From the NCBI RefSeq assembly GCF_900104795.1, contig NZ_FNTG01000001.1, positions 3,286,001 through 3,350,000 on the forward strand: 64,000 bases of DNA, written 5' to 3'. Below are positions 42,762-51,616 of the stretch, in pieces. Numbering within the stretch: the stretch's first letter is position 1; every line of letters starts with the position of its first letter. Both the position numbers and the translations under genes were made by a program. Under the pieces are notes generated by a model. It did not search any database. It saw only the letters and a list, made by a program, of their open reading frames with translations, and was not told the origin of the DNA. Source of the stretch: Burkholderia sp. WP9 (GTDB taxonomy: Bacteria > Pseudomonadota > Gammaproteobacteria > Burkholderiales > Burkholderiaceae).

Positions 42762-43727
42762 ATGCACCTTGTACAAAGCATGGCCTATGTCAACGAAACG
42801 CCTTGGCACGGCCTGGGCAATCAGCTTGCCGCCAATCAGCCTCTCGAAGTGTGGGCGCAGCAGGCCGGTATGAACTGGCGTATCGAGGAAACCGAAGTCC
42901 GCTTTGTCTCCGGCAACGCCGGTTCCAACCTGGGCTCAATCCACGCATTCCCCGAGCAAAAGGTGCTCTATCGTTCGGACAACAAGATGCCGCTCTCAGT
43001 TGTCTCGTCGCGCTATCAGGTCGTACAGCCCGAATCCATTTTGGAGTTCTACCGCGATCTCGTTGACGTGGGGGGCTACCAACTTGAGACCGCTGGGGTA
43101 CTAAAAGACGGCAAGAAACTCTGGGCACTCGCCCGTACCGGCCAGTGCGTGTCGCTTAAAGGCAAGGACACCGTGAACGGCTATCTGTTGCTCTCGACGT
43201 CAGCGGACGGGTCGATGGCAACGACAGCTCAATTTACAAGCATTCGGGTCGTGTGTAACAACACCTTGCAAATCGCGCTCGGCGATTCGGCCGGGGCCGT
43301 GAAGGTGCCGCATCGTAGCCAGTTCGACGCACAGGCGGTCAAGCGCCAATTGGGTATCGCGATTTCCAGTTGGGACGGTTTCATCGCAAGGATGAAAGCC
43401 CTGTCCGAATGCAAGGTCAACGATACGGCTACGGAAGCATTCTTGCGTCGTGTGCTGACGTATCCGGTCGGCTCGGGTCAGCCGGTTCCGGCTACCAACG
43501 ATTCCGCCATCAAGGCCGTACAGTCACTGTATGCCGGCAAGGGGATGGGAGCGACGCTTGCATCGGCATCCGGTACAGCCTTCGGACTTCTGAATGCAGT
43601 GACGGAGTATTGTGATCACCATCGACGCGCTCGCAGCGAAGATCATCGGCGCGATGCTGCATGGTTCGGTACGGGAGCCACCCTTAAGCAAAAAGCCTGG
43701 GACGAGGCCATGAGACTCGTCGCATGA
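42762..43727 (+). CDS. DUF932 phage/plasmid-like protein (TIGR03299 type)
   Basis: 321 aa from the ATG at 42762 (TAGGAT upstream). The opening M-A-Y-V-N-E-T-P-W-H-G-L-G and the later SSRYQVVQPESILEFYRDLV, then TSIRVVCNNTLQIALGDS, are hallmark regions of DUF932. These proteins are encoded by many plasmids, phages and ICEs, usually beside recombination genes as here. The biochemical role is unknown. It is followed by a terminator. Confidence 0.88.
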   Translation: MHLVQSMAYVNETPWHGLGNQLAANQPLEVWAQQAGMNWRIEETEVRFVSGNAGSNLGSIHAFPEQKVLYRSDNKMPLSVVSSRYQVVQPESILEFYRDLVDVGGYQLETAGVLKDGKKLWALARTGQCVSLKGKDTVNGYLLLSTSADGSMATTAQFTSIRVVCNNTLQIALGDSAGAVKVPHRSQFDAQAVKRQLGIAISSWDGFIARMKALSECKVNDTATEAFLRRVLTYPVGSGQPVPATNDSAIKAVQSLYAGKGMGATLASASGTAFGLLNAVTEYCDHHRRARSEDHRRDAAWFGTGATLKQKAWDEAMRLVA

Positions 43728-43748
43728 TCGCTTTTCATTACCGCATAG

Positions 43749-43787
43749 ATGCCCGGTCGGGATCGCTCCCACCGGGCATTTTCATTT
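43749..43787 (+). terminator. Terminator after the DUF932 gene
   Basis: ATGCCCGGT (43749-43757) pairs with ACCGGGCAT (43771-43779), followed by TTTTCATTT. The next gene has its own ribosome site 10 bp further on. Confidence 0.75.
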
Positions 43788-43800
43788 GTGGAGGCTGAAC

Positions 43801-44796
43801 ATGTCTTTGCCTGAACCTACAGGGCATCGCAGCAATCGTGCTGCGTTGCGGCTTGTGGATACGAAGAATATGCCGCGCGAGGATTGGCTAGAGGTGAGGA
43901 AATCCGGGATCGGTGGAAGTGATGCTGCTGCCGCCGTGGGCCTCAGTCCGTACCAGTCGCAACTTGAACTCTGGCTAACAAAGACGGGGCGTGATGCCAA
44001 CCTGCCAAAGCCGGACTCAGACGATACCAGTGAGCCTGTCTACTGGGGCCAACTCCTTGAACCGATCGTCGCCGCGTGTTACACCAAACAGACGGGCAAC
44101 AAGGTAAGGCGGGTCAACGCGGTACTTCAGCATTCGACCATTCCGTGGATGCTCGCCAACATCGACCGCGAGGTCGTCGGCATGCCAGATGTGCAGATCC
44201 TTGAGTGTAAAACGGCCGGAGAATTCGGTGCACGTCTATGGCGCGAAGGCGTACCCGAATACGTGGTCTGCCAGGTTCAGCACCAGCTCGCGGTCACTGG
44301 CAAACAGGCGGCGGATGTCGCGGTACTGCTCTGTGGACAGAAACTCGAAGTGCATCGCATCCAGCGTGACGACGCGCTGATTGCTCGCCTGATCGAACTC
44401 GAAGCTGCGTTCTGGCGCTACGTCGAGACAGATACACCGCCACCGGCGGACGGCTCGGAATCGGCGGATCGCGCGCTACGGTGTCTCTATCCAGGAACCG
44501 GAGGCACTGTCGATTTCTCGGATGACCGTCACCTGTCGTCGGTGTTCGCCGATCTGGTTGCGGTACGGGCCGACATCGAGCAACGCGAGACACAGGAAGC
44601 GGTACTCAAGCAGACGATCCAGCAGGCAATGTCCGAAGCCGACCGGGCACTCTTTGAGACCGGTTCGGTGTCGTACAAGCGCAGTCGCGATGGCGCAGGC
44701 GTCGACCTGAAACGACTGCTCGCCGATCATCCGGAATTCACCTCCCAGTACGCGCTCACGAAACCCGGTTCACGCCGGTTCCTCGTATCCGTCTGA
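43801..44796 (+). CDS. YqaJ-family viral recombinase / lambda-exonuclease-like nuclease
   Basis: 331 aa from the ATG at 43801 with GGAGG upstream. W-L-E-V-R-K-S-G-I-G-G-S-D-A-A-A-A-V-G is the family N-terminal motif. The catalytic PD-(D/E)xK residues appear as D-R-E-V ... ILECKTA near residue 140, followed by the Q-V-Q-H-Q-L-A-V helix. It should be a 5'-3' exonuclease feeding a single-strand annealing step. The C-terminal 80 residues are an added helical domain. It directly precedes the RDF-like gene, as in other mobile elements. Confidence 0.88.
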   Translation: MSLPEPTGHRSNRAALRLVDTKNMPREDWLEVRKSGIGGSDAAAAVGLSPYQSQLELWLTKTGRDANLPKPDSDDTSEPVYWGQLLEPIVAACYTKQTGNKVRRVNAVLQHSTIPWMLANIDREVVGMPDVQILECKTAGEFGARLWREGVPEYVVCQVQHQLAVTGKQAADVAVLLCGQKLEVHRIQRDDALIARLIELEAAFWRYVETDTPPPADGSESADRALRCLYPGTGGTVDFSDDRHLSSVFADLVAVRADIEQRETQEAVLKQTIQQAMSEADRALFETGSVSYKRSRDGAGVDLKRLLADHPEFTSQYALTKPGSRRFLVSV

Positions 44797-44849
44797 ATTG
44801 CTTCGCCGCAGCTTTCCCCTTTCTTTCCTTTATCTACCGGAGAACCAGA

Positions 44850-45767
44850 ATGCTCAAGGGCCTCAGTATTACGCCTCCCGCTATCGGCCGTATATCGATT
44901 GGCAGAATTGTCGAGAAGAACGGCAAGCGACTCCCCGAGAAAGACGACCAGTTTACTTTAACAACTCAAGTGATCAATCGAGGCGATTGGGTCCTCCATC
45001 CACTCAACGAAACACTTCGCAAGGCGACCACCGGCAAACTGCGTTCGATACCGGTACGGATGCTGTTCAACGATCCGGACCTCAACCTGAGGGCCGAATA
45101 CAGTCTCTTTGACCGCAGGACGGGCCGTCCCTTGTGCGTCGGAAATGGCGAGACATGCAAACGTGTGACTGACGGTGGCATCACCACAATGGACTGTCCG
45201 ACGCCAGATGGCTGCGCGTTCGGCGAAGCCGGTGGCTGCAAGCCGTACGGGCGCCTGAACGTCACGATCGGCCAGGAAGACGAGCTCGGCTCGTTTATCT
45301 TTCGTACCACCTCGTACAACTCTATCCGCACGCTCTCGGCACGGCTGCAGTATTTCAACGCGGTATCCGGCGGCCTGCTCGCCTGTCTGCCGCTGGAACT
45401 GAAACTGCGCGGTAAGTCCACCACGCAAAGTTACGGCTCGGCAATCTACTACGTCGATTTGGGCGTACGGGCGGGGAGTTCTTTGCAGGAAGCCATCACA
45501 CAGGCGCGGGAGCTCAATGCCAGCCGACGGGCGGCGGGCTTTGCCCAGGCAGCACTCGATGCGGCGGCACGCGCGGGTTTCGCCAATGGTGCGTTCGAAG
45601 ACAGTATCGAAGAGAGCGCCGCAGTCGCCGAAGAGTTCTATCCAGCAGAGTCCGGTGACGATCGCAGTCACGATGACGGTCACAACAATTCCGATCAGCC
45701 ATCCACCCACCGCCTCAAAGACCGGCTGGATAAACGTGCGGCGCTGCTCGGTGGGAAGGCTGCATGA
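44850..45767 (+). CDS. Recombination-directionality-factor-like protein of mobile elements
   Basis: 305 aa, GGAGA ribosome site. The start P-P-A-I-G-R-I-S-I-G-R-I-V-E-K-N-G-K-R-L-P-E-K and F-R-T-T-S-Y-N-S-I-R-T-L match plasmid and ICE proteins annotated as hydrolase/metal-binding or RDF-like proteins. A cysteine set (C-V-G-N-G-E-T-C, C-P-T-P-D-G-C, G-G-C-K-P) between residues about 90 and 132 suggests metal binding. The C-terminal 60 residues are acidic and low complexity. Its position after YqaJ suggests it replaces the annealing partner. The functional name is tentative. Confidence 0.65.
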   Translation: MLKGLSITPPAIGRISIGRIVEKNGKRLPEKDDQFTLTTQVINRGDWVLHPLNETLRKATTGKLRSIPVRMLFNDPDLNLRAEYSLFDRRTGRPLCVGNGETCKRVTDGGITTMDCPTPDGCAFGEAGGCKPYGRLNVTIGQEDELGSFIFRTTSYNSIRTLSARLQYFNAVSGGLLACLPLELKLRGKSTTQSYGSAIYYVDLGVRAGSSLQEAITQARELNASRRAAGFAQAALDAAARAGFANGAFEDSIEESAAVAEEFYPAESGDDRSHDDGHNNSDQPSTHRLKDRLDKRAALLGGKAA

Positions 45768-46672
45768 CCTGTCGTCCCGCGCTCGTCCTGGCTGCAGTGG
45801 CAACGAGTACCACCGTCTGCATGTCGGTGCTGGCTGGCTGGCAGCGCGGCGGATGGATGACCGAGCGGCTGGTGTGGGTTGCTATCGGGGTCGTACTGGT
45901 TGCTTGCGCGCACCTGCTCCCAGTTCTATGTCGCCCGGCTCCGGTACCAGTGCGCTGCGCGGGTACCGTGCTCTGGCTCGCCTGCATGGCGACGGCCTGC
46001 TATGGGCACGCGACCTTCTTCCTGCTAGCGCAGCAGCACGCGGGCGGATTGCGAGTCGCGTCGGTTGTTGCTCCGCCAATCTTGCCGCACCGCAGCCTGA
46101 CGATCGTGATGGACGAGCGTGCAAACGTCGTCGGCCGACTGGCAACCCTTCGGTCGCGCAGGTGCGTTCGCGACTGCACGTTACTGGACGGTCGACGTGC
46201 GGCGCTGACTGCCCACCTCGACGCGCTGGACGCCGAGGCAGCAGAAGTGCGACGGGCGCAGGTCGAAGCCAATCGGGTTATTGGGCAACGTGACTTAGCC
46301 ATGACCGACCCGGTAACGTCCAGACTGGCAACAGTCACAGACATCACGGCCCCGCACCTCGAACTGGTTGCAGGACTCGGATTTGCCCTCGTGCTCGAAT
46401 GCCTCGCCTGCCTGCTCTGGTGGATTGCGCTGTGGCCTCATGGGCAGCGCGCAACGGTCACGAATGACCACGACGTGTCAGTTGAGGTCGTAGTCGATCG
46501 TCCTGAGTCACTGGCCACGGTCACGGAACCCGAAACCGAAGTCACGAAACTCGCGAGGGATATCGAAGCAGGTCTCGCACGCCCGACCGTCGCCGACATA
46601 CGCCGGCATCTGCGGTGCTCGCAGGCGAAAGCCGCCGTCCTTCGTCGCCAGCTCGTTCAGTCCAAGCCGTAA
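45764..46672 (+). CDS. Membrane protein with C-terminal helical domain, plasmid-associated
   Basis: 302 aa, overlapping the previous stop by four bases. Three or four membrane segments: about 5-25, 33-55, 65-90 and a fourth at about 200-225 (LVAGLGFALVLECLACLLWW). Between them is an extramembrane region with a possible coiled coil (LDALDAEAAEVRRAQVEANR). The last 45 residues (V-A-D-I-R-R-H-L-R-C-S-Q-A-K-A-A) look like a helix-turn-helix. No named family; similar layouts occur in ICE accessory genes. Confidence 0.6.
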   Translation: MTCRPALVLAAVATSTTVCMSVLAGWQRGGWMTERLVWVAIGVVLVACAHLLPVLCRPAPVPVRCAGTVLWLACMATACYGHATFFLLAQQHAGGLRVASVVAPPILPHRSLTIVMDERANVVGRLATLRSRRCVRDCTLLDGRRAALTAHLDALDAEAAEVRRAQVEANRVIGQRDLAMTDPVTSRLATVTDITAPHLELVAGLGFALVLECLACLLWWIALWPHGQRATVTNDHDVSVEVVVDRPESLATVTEPETEVTKLARDIEAGLARPTVADIRRHLRCSQAKAAVLRRQLVQSKP

Positions 46673-46771
46673 CCCGGACGCGTCCTGCGTCCAGCATTTC
46701 CTTTCACTTTTACGAGTTCGTATCCGGTTCATCCGGAGGCCCGTGCTCGTCCGTATTCTGGAGAAATCACC

Positions 46772-47155
46772 ATGAATCAGCCTTCGCGGCTTAAACCGCT
46801 ATTCCGTCCGGGACGCCTGCTCGTCGCGTCGGACGCACTCACAGCGCTGCATGTGAACGGCATTCCGGTCGTCAACGTCCTGCTCCGGCATGTCGCGGGC
46901 GACTGGGGTACGGTGTCCGACGACGACCGCCAGCAGAACGACATGTCGATCGCGGCTGGTCTGCGCCTGATCTCACTTTACCGGCTGCCGGACCAGACTC
47001 GCATTCTGGTGGTCACAGAGTGGGATCGCTCAAGCACGACTATCGAACGACTTGAGGATGTCCTGCCCGATGGCGACACACGCGAGGATCAATCTGCCCA
47101 TCGACGCTATCCGGCCCGACCTTCCGTGAACCACTGGCAGGAGACCGGCGCATGA
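46772..47155 (+). CDS. Short plasmid-related protein, copy A of a tandem paralogue pair
   Basis: 127 aa, GGAG ribosome site. The core V-L-L-R-H-V-A-G-D-W-G-T-V-S-D-D-D-R-Q-Q-N and later V-V-T-E-W-D-R-S-S-T-T-I match copy B in the next gene. This family is common on ICEs and plasmids, often misnamed as a restriction subunit; no activity is known. Its stop overlaps the start of copy B (ATGA). Copy A has an extra, poorly conserved 25-residue tail. Confidence 0.72.
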   Translation: MNQPSRLKPLFRPGRLLVASDALTALHVNGIPVVNVLLRHVAGDWGTVSDDDRQQNDMSIAAGLRLISLYRLPDQTRILVVTEWDRSSTTIERLEDVLPDGDTREDQSAHRRYPARPSVNHWQETGA

Positions 47156-47442
47156 GCCGCTATGCAAATGGCCCGCGTTTCCCGATGGGACGCCCTGTCA
47201 TCACGCCAAGCGCTCAGGCCTTACTCGATGAGGTCGACATATCGGGGATCTTGCTGCTCGCCCGCCATATTCATGGCGATTGGGGTGATCTTTCGGTCGA
47301 AGACCAGACGGCGAACGAACTGGCACTGCTCACCGGCCGACGCTTGTTGTCGAGCTATGACCTACCGGGCGGCGGGAAAGTATGGATCATCACCGAAGCC
47401 GACCGTTCAGTCACGACGATCCTGTTACCAGAAGACTACTGA
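47152..47442 (+). CDS. Short plasmid-related protein, copy B of the tandem pair
   Basis: 96 aa, paralogue of the preceding gene: R-H-I-H-G-D-W-G-D-L-S-V-E-D-Q, then V-W-I-I-T-E-A-D-R-S-V-T-T-I-L-L-P-E-D-Y at the C-terminus, the standard end of the family. Copy B is the canonical form and copy A the diverged one. Co-translated with copy A. It converges on the XRE gene, whose stop is 7 bp away. Confidence 0.75.
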   Translation: MSRYANGPRFPMGRPVITPSAQALLDEVDISGILLLARHIHGDWGDLSVEDQTANELALLTGRRLLSSYDLPGGGKVWIITEADRSVTTILLPEDY

Positions 47443-47448
47443 CTGGCA

Positions 47449-47796
47449 TCAACGCTTCGCGAGTCGTCCAGCCAGCCGCTCAACGATCTCGACCACCATC
47501 GTCCGGTCATTCCCGCCGAGCTTCGCCAGAAGCTGAGCGACGTACTTCGCCTGATCGCTGGTGCGGCTGCTAGCTTCCGTCAGCAGGTCGGCCGCATTGC
47601 ATTCAAACAGGTCGGCGAGTTCCACCAGTCTCGCCACGGTAGGCATCACGATACCGCGTTCCATACGCGATACCGCCTCATTGCCGATTCCCAGCGCCTC
47701 GGCCACCTGTTCCTGCGTGAAGCTACTTGCCACGCGATGTTTCGCGATCGCCCGGCCAATCACTACGGCGAGCGGTTCCTGATCGACTTGAGCCAT
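47449..47796 (-). CDS. XRE-family HTH transcriptional regulator
   Basis: 115 aa from the ATG at 47796, which has GGAGG at the right distance; a longer frame adds 11 residues without one. The HTH at about 12-66 reads F-T-Q-E-Q-V-A-E-A-L-G-I-G-N-E-A-V-S-R-M-E-R-G, then V-M-P-T-V-A-R-L-V-E-L-A-D-L-F. It is divergent from the lipoprotein gene at 47939 across 142 bp, so it may control that gene and itself. The AT-rich stretch 47830-47880 is the likely operator region. Confidence 0.85.
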   Translation of the reverse strand: MAQVDQEPLAVVIGRAIAKHRVASSFTQEQVAEALGIGNEAVSRMERGIVMPTVARLVELADLFECNAADLLTEASSRTSDQAKYVAQLLAKLGGNDRTMVVEIVERLAGRLAKR

Positions 47797-47938
47797 GTAC
47801 CCTCCATTCAACCCGAATGGTCGAGCCACAACCCAAATAAATTAAGGACCTTACACGTTGAGTCTAAACCTTTAGAGTTGAATGCCGATATCTTTCCTGA
47901 CAACCCCCTTCATCAGCCATCTGAAAAGGAACCATGCA

Positions 47939-49273
47939 GTGAACAAAAGCAAGATCAACAAGATAAAAATCACCGTATTCGCGCTTGGCGCATCCATGTG
48001 TGCGGTGCTAGCTGCATGCGGAGGAGGCGGCGGCGGAAGTTCGCCGGCTGCAGGTAGCGGATCCGCGTCGGTCAACACAACCGGTACTGCGGCGATCGGT
48101 TCGCCGATCATCGGCGGCTCGATCGAACTGAAATGTGCATCGGGCACGACGACCTCAACCACAACCGGTACGGACGGCAGTTGGAACGTCTCGCTCAAGA
48201 GCACGGACTATCCATGCGTTGCCCGTGTGTCGGGCGGACAGGTCAACGGCTCTACCCTGGCTTCGGCGCTGCATTCGGTTGCCGCAGCCCCGGGCACGAC
48301 CAATATCACGCCCTTGACCGACATCGTCGTCGGAGTGCTCGGCAAGCAGGACCCGGATGCATGGTTCAACAGCGCGAAGAGCGGCGATCTGAGCGGCGCG
48401 GTCACGACCGACAATCTGAATGGTGCGCTGGCGAAGCTGGTGACCGCCCTGGCTACCCTGCCGGGAAAGCCCACCTTGCCGGATGGATTCAATCCACTCA
48501 ATACGAGCTTCAAGGCTCAGAAGGGCGACGCAGGCGACGGCCTGCTTGAAACCTATGGTGCAGCGCTGACGGCGTCCGGTCTGTCGCAATCGGATGCCGC
48601 TGTGAAAACAGCCAATGGCTCGGCGCTGACACAGCAGGCTTACGCCGCTACGGCCTATACGACTCCGGGCATCACGGCGATCCAGATCGGTTCGTCCGTG
48701 AATCTGGACGGCACCTTCGCGATTGCCATCGCCGATCCGAATCGCGGCCAGTACACGGCCAAGGCCAACATCGACGCCTCCGGCAATGTGACCTCGTTCA
48801 CGGATGCCGGGAAATTTAGTGCCGTTATCAGTTTGCTGGGCAACCGCGTCGGCCAGCTCTGCACGGCCAATGGTGTCGGCAGCGTCGCCACTGCTCAACC
48901 GGGCCAGTACGTGTTCGCATCGTCTGACCTGACCGAAGTGACCGATCCGAACGAACTGAACGGCAAGACGTTCGACGAGTATGAGGACTGCACGAAATCA
49001 GGTACGACGACATTCGCGAACGGCAACTCCACGTTCACCGGCATTGATGGTGGCACGGATGCACCGGTCAGCGTTGCCCAGGCACTGACGGCTGACGGGA
49101 TTGCGGATCCAGCAAACCATTCGGTCGAGCATGCCAAGATTTACAAATACACCGATCCGGCATCCGGCATGACGAAGTACGCCTATATCACCGTGAACAG
49201 CACGACCGGAACCGACGATCCGCTCACGTTCGATACCGACACGAAATACGTAACGATCGGGCTGTCGCAGTAA
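47939..49273 (+). CDS. Lipoprotein with polyglycine start, cargo of the island
   Basis: 444 aa. A GTG at 47939 is chosen because AAAAGGA lies eight bases upstream and it opens a normal lipoprotein signal (V-N-K-S-K-I-N-K-I-K then a hydrophobic core, lipobox L-A-A-C followed by six glycines). An in-frame ATG at 47882 would give a poor leader. The mature part is Ser/Thr/Ala/Gly-rich with a region I-G-S-P-I-I-G-G-S-I-E-L-K-C and beta-rich repeats further on. Probably anchored in the outer membrane. No family is recognised. It follows the divergent XRE regulator. Confidence 0.7.
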   Translation: MNKSKINKIKITVFALGASMCAVLAACGGGGGGSSPAAGSGSASVNTTGTAAIGSPIIGGSIELKCASGTTTSTTTGTDGSWNVSLKSTDYPCVARVSGGQVNGSTLASALHSVAAAPGTTNITPLTDIVVGVLGKQDPDAWFNSAKSGDLSGAVTTDNLNGALAKLVTALATLPGKPTLPDGFNPLNTSFKAQKGDAGDGLLETYGAALTASGLSQSDAAVKTANGSALTQQAYAATAYTTPGITAIQIGSSVNLDGTFAIAIADPNRGQYTAKANIDASGNVTSFTDAGKFSAVISLLGNRVGQLCTANGVGSVATAQPGQYVFASSDLTEVTDPNELNGKTFDEYEDCTKSGTTTFANGNSTFTGIDGGTDAPVSVAQALTADGIADPANHSVEHAKIYKYTDPASGMTKYAYITVNSTTGTDDPLTFDTDTKYVTIGLSQ

Positions 49274-49421
49274 GCCTCCGGCTGTCCATGCCTCCACCCT
49301 TCTGGGTGCGGCGGCATCGTTCCTCGCGCAGCAGCTAGTTGGTCGAGCTTGCTGCGATTTCCTTATCTGGCGTGCGCGATTCCGTGAGCCGCGCACGCCA
49401 ATCTTCATTCATTTTTCGCTG

Positions 49422-50246
49422 ATGAACATGAAATTCACCACGCTTGCCTCGGCGGCGTTCTTAAGCCTGGCATTGGCCGGCTGCGGCCATTCCGAAATCG
49501 ATACGGTCAAGGCTGCAATCGTTCCGCAAGACTCGACCCATACCTACGAAATGGCTCTATCGAATCGAGATTCATGCGAGAAAGATAGCTGGCGCACGTT
49601 CAAAGACGACACGAACCGCACGGTCGTCGAGTACCGCTGTGATCTGAAGAACGGCGCGGCGCTTCTTGCGGCGCTCCGTCAGCAGAAGATCGTCGATACG
49701 CAGCACGATTTCCAAGGCTATTCCAACGGCCTCGATCAAACTGCCGGGAACATCCAGAACCCCGAGCAGTTGGAGAAGCAGCTCGCCGACGCCCAGAACC
49801 AGCTCGCGCAGTTGCAGGCCAATGGCACACCACGGGCGGACACGCCGGAGGAGCTGAAACAGGGCATCGTCAATCGTGAAGGTGCGATGGAAGCGGCTCA
49901 ATCCGCCGTCGAGCGGGCACAACGGGAGCTGGATGATGCGAAGAATGGCTTGACGGGCGTACAGCAGGAGCGCACTCGTTTTGAGAAATCAGAGAAAGAC
50001 GCGCTCGCGCAAATCGACAGGACATACGGCGGCGTAACCGAGGCGAGCGAGGTATTCCAGTGGTACGTCACAGATGATGAGGTCGCGCCGGCCTGGGCTG
50101 GCGTCGAGTTGACGAAGCAGGGCGGCAGCACTGCGCGCCAGGACAGAGGGTGGCAGCAGACCATGTGGGATTTGCTTAATCACCGGGGCGACGATCACGT
50201 TCATGCGGTGCTCAACGTCCCGGACAACATCGTCCCCGGCCAGTAG
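49422..50246 (+). CDS. Coiled-coil lipoprotein
   Basis: 274 aa. The signal peptide ends in the lipobox L-A-G-C at about residues 18-21. Residues about 110-205 form a long coiled coil (LEKQLADAQNQLAQLQANGT and A-V-E-R-A-Q-R-E-L-D-D-A-K). The domain before it contains four cysteine-flanked segments (S-C-E-K-D-S-W, Y-R-C-D-L-K-N-G). No family recognised. It shares the transcript with the preceding lipoprotein or has its own weak promoter. A strong terminator follows at 50316. Confidence 0.65.
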   Translation: MNMKFTTLASAAFLSLALAGCGHSEIDTVKAAIVPQDSTHTYEMALSNRDSCEKDSWRTFKDDTNRTVVEYRCDLKNGAALLAALRQQKIVDTQHDFQGYSNGLDQTAGNIQNPEQLEKQLADAQNQLAQLQANGTPRADTPEELKQGIVNREGAMEAAQSAVERAQRELDDAKNGLTGVQQERTRFEKSEKDALAQIDRTYGGVTEASEVFQWYVTDDEVAPAWAGVELTKQGGSTARQDRGWQQTMWDLLNHRGDDHVHAVLNVPDNIVPGQ

Positions 50247-50315
50247 CCATCGGCATCAGTACAGGCCGCCAATACGAGCCTGGCAACAGGATGAATCTGG
50301 CTAAGCCAGCACAAC

Positions 50316-50346
50316 ATGCCGCGCCAGTATGGGCGGCATTTTTTTT
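50316..50346 (+). terminator. Terminator of the lipoprotein unit
   Basis: ATGCCGC (50316-50322) pairs with GCGGCAT (50333-50339) and runs into eight T. It separates the plasmid-like block from the alkylation island that starts at 50460. Confidence 0.85.
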
Positions 50347-50459
50347 GCCGCCCAAGCGTGTCATCGGTCCGGCACCGGCCAGAACCGGCCTCTCAACAAG
50401 CGTGACTGGTCGGCCGCTCAAGATCCTCAAGCGGTCGTTGAAGCACTGCCTCGAAATCG

Positions 50460-50509
50460 AATTCCAAAGCAAGGAACGGAGCGTCTTGAATCGACGGTTG
50501 CGATACATT
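50460..50509 (+). promoter_or_regulatory. Ada box and -10 of the TMEM175 gene
   Basis: AAT (50460-50462), six bases, then GCAAGGAACGGAG (50469-50481), then exactly 22 bases to the -10 TACATT (50504-50509). This is one of ten promoters of the same geometry in the island. The leader to the TMEM175 start is about 150 nt and contains a 24-codon open frame (ATG at 50541) without a ribosome site. Confidence 0.8.
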
Positions 50510-50667
50510 CTCGGCGACGAGATCCATCATCGAACTCAAGATGCCGCGTCAGTGGTTTAAGGGGTGGCTGAGACCTGCGACGACCATCCCTTTCCCATGC
50601 GCTGCTCCGGGCTAGACGGGTATGCCCCCAAAACGGCCCCAAAATAATTATGCGAAAGGAATCCACG

Positions 50668-51450
50668 ATGCCAGCACTAGAGGAAAATAAACCCTTCATC
50701 GGACGTTGGTCGAGAGCCCTCTGGCGCAAGGCCCGCAATGTGTGCAACGCACTCGCCCAGAAAGCAGGTCCGTCGTTTCCGCTCGCGCGGCCCAACTTTG
50801 AGGCGGCACAGGCTGCCGAGATAAAAAGCGTGTTTGGCCTCCCAGAGCCGCGCCGTGTGGAAAGCTTCAGTGATGGGGCTTTCGCCATCATCATTACGCT
50901 ACTTGTTCTGGAAATCCATCGCCCGAATGCTGCGCCAGGAAGATTGGGGGAGGAGCTTCTGACGGAATGGTCTTCCTACTTGGCCTATGCAATTGCGTTC
51001 ATCTACGTTGGAATCATCTGGCTCAACCATCATTACATGTTCGAGCGTCTCTGTAAGGTGGATGTGACACTCAACTGCATCAATCTCGGCATTGTTGGCA
51101 CCGCAGCCTTGATCCCGTTCCCGACCGGCGTGCTGGCGGGTGCATTCCGCGACGGTAACCTTATGGATCAGAAGGCAGCCGTGGTGCTTTATGCCTTGAT
51201 AGCCGGACTGATGTCGGCGTCATGGCTCCCTGCCTTTCGGCATTTGCATCGCCATCCTGAACTCTTAAAGCCGCATCTGCCGGCGGCTGCATTTGCGTCG
51301 CAGGTGCTTCGACCGGCGCTTGGCATCCTGCTTTACATCATGGCGGCGGCGCTAGGTTGGTTTGTTCACCCGCTTATCGCAATTGGGATTTTCATCTTCG
51401 TTGTCGGCTACTACGCTTTGACGAGCCAAGGCATTTATTCAAACCGGTGA
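50668..51450 (+). CDS. TMEM175-family (DUF1211) membrane protein, possible K+ channel
   Basis: 260 aa from the ATG at 50668 (AAAGGA upstream); a start six codons earlier is possible. The signature [17 protein letters not shown] at about 74-90 is the RxxxFSD motif of the TMEM175 channel fold, followed by five more membrane helices. Bacterial members are tetrameric potassium channels. The first 70 residues form an unusual soluble extension. It lies behind an Ada-type promoter, so it should be induced by alkylation damage, which is not a known role for this family. Confidence 0.82.
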   Translation: MPALEENKPFIGRWSRALWRKARNVCNALAQKAGPSFPLARPNFEAAQAAEIKSVFGLPEPRRVESFSDGAFAIIITLLVLEIHRPNAAPGRLGEELLTEWSSYLAYAIAFIYVGIIWLNHHYMFERLCKVDVTLNCINLGIVGTAALIPFPTGVLAGAFRDGNLMDQKAAVVLYALIAGLMSASWLPAFRHLHRHPELLKPHLPAAAFASQVLRPALGILLYIMAAALGWFVHPLIAIGIFIFVVGYYALTSQGIYSNR

Positions 51451-51616
51451 ATGCCCGGCGAGGTGACTGGCGCGCTGTGCGTACCAGTGGGTACCGCGCA
51501 GGTATGCGTGCGGGCGAGTCCCGGTTCGTCATACTCGGCCGCCTCCGTCGATGGCGGACCGAGTGCTGGGGCGTACGACTTCGTTTCGTCCTGTGGGGTG
51601 GGTTTTCGGCCGGGGA

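Noticed and set aside
48961..48985. GGCAAGACGTTCGACG as an eleventh Ada box
   Set aside because: It lies inside the lipoprotein gene, lacks CGGAG and has no TA hexamer at the fixed distance.
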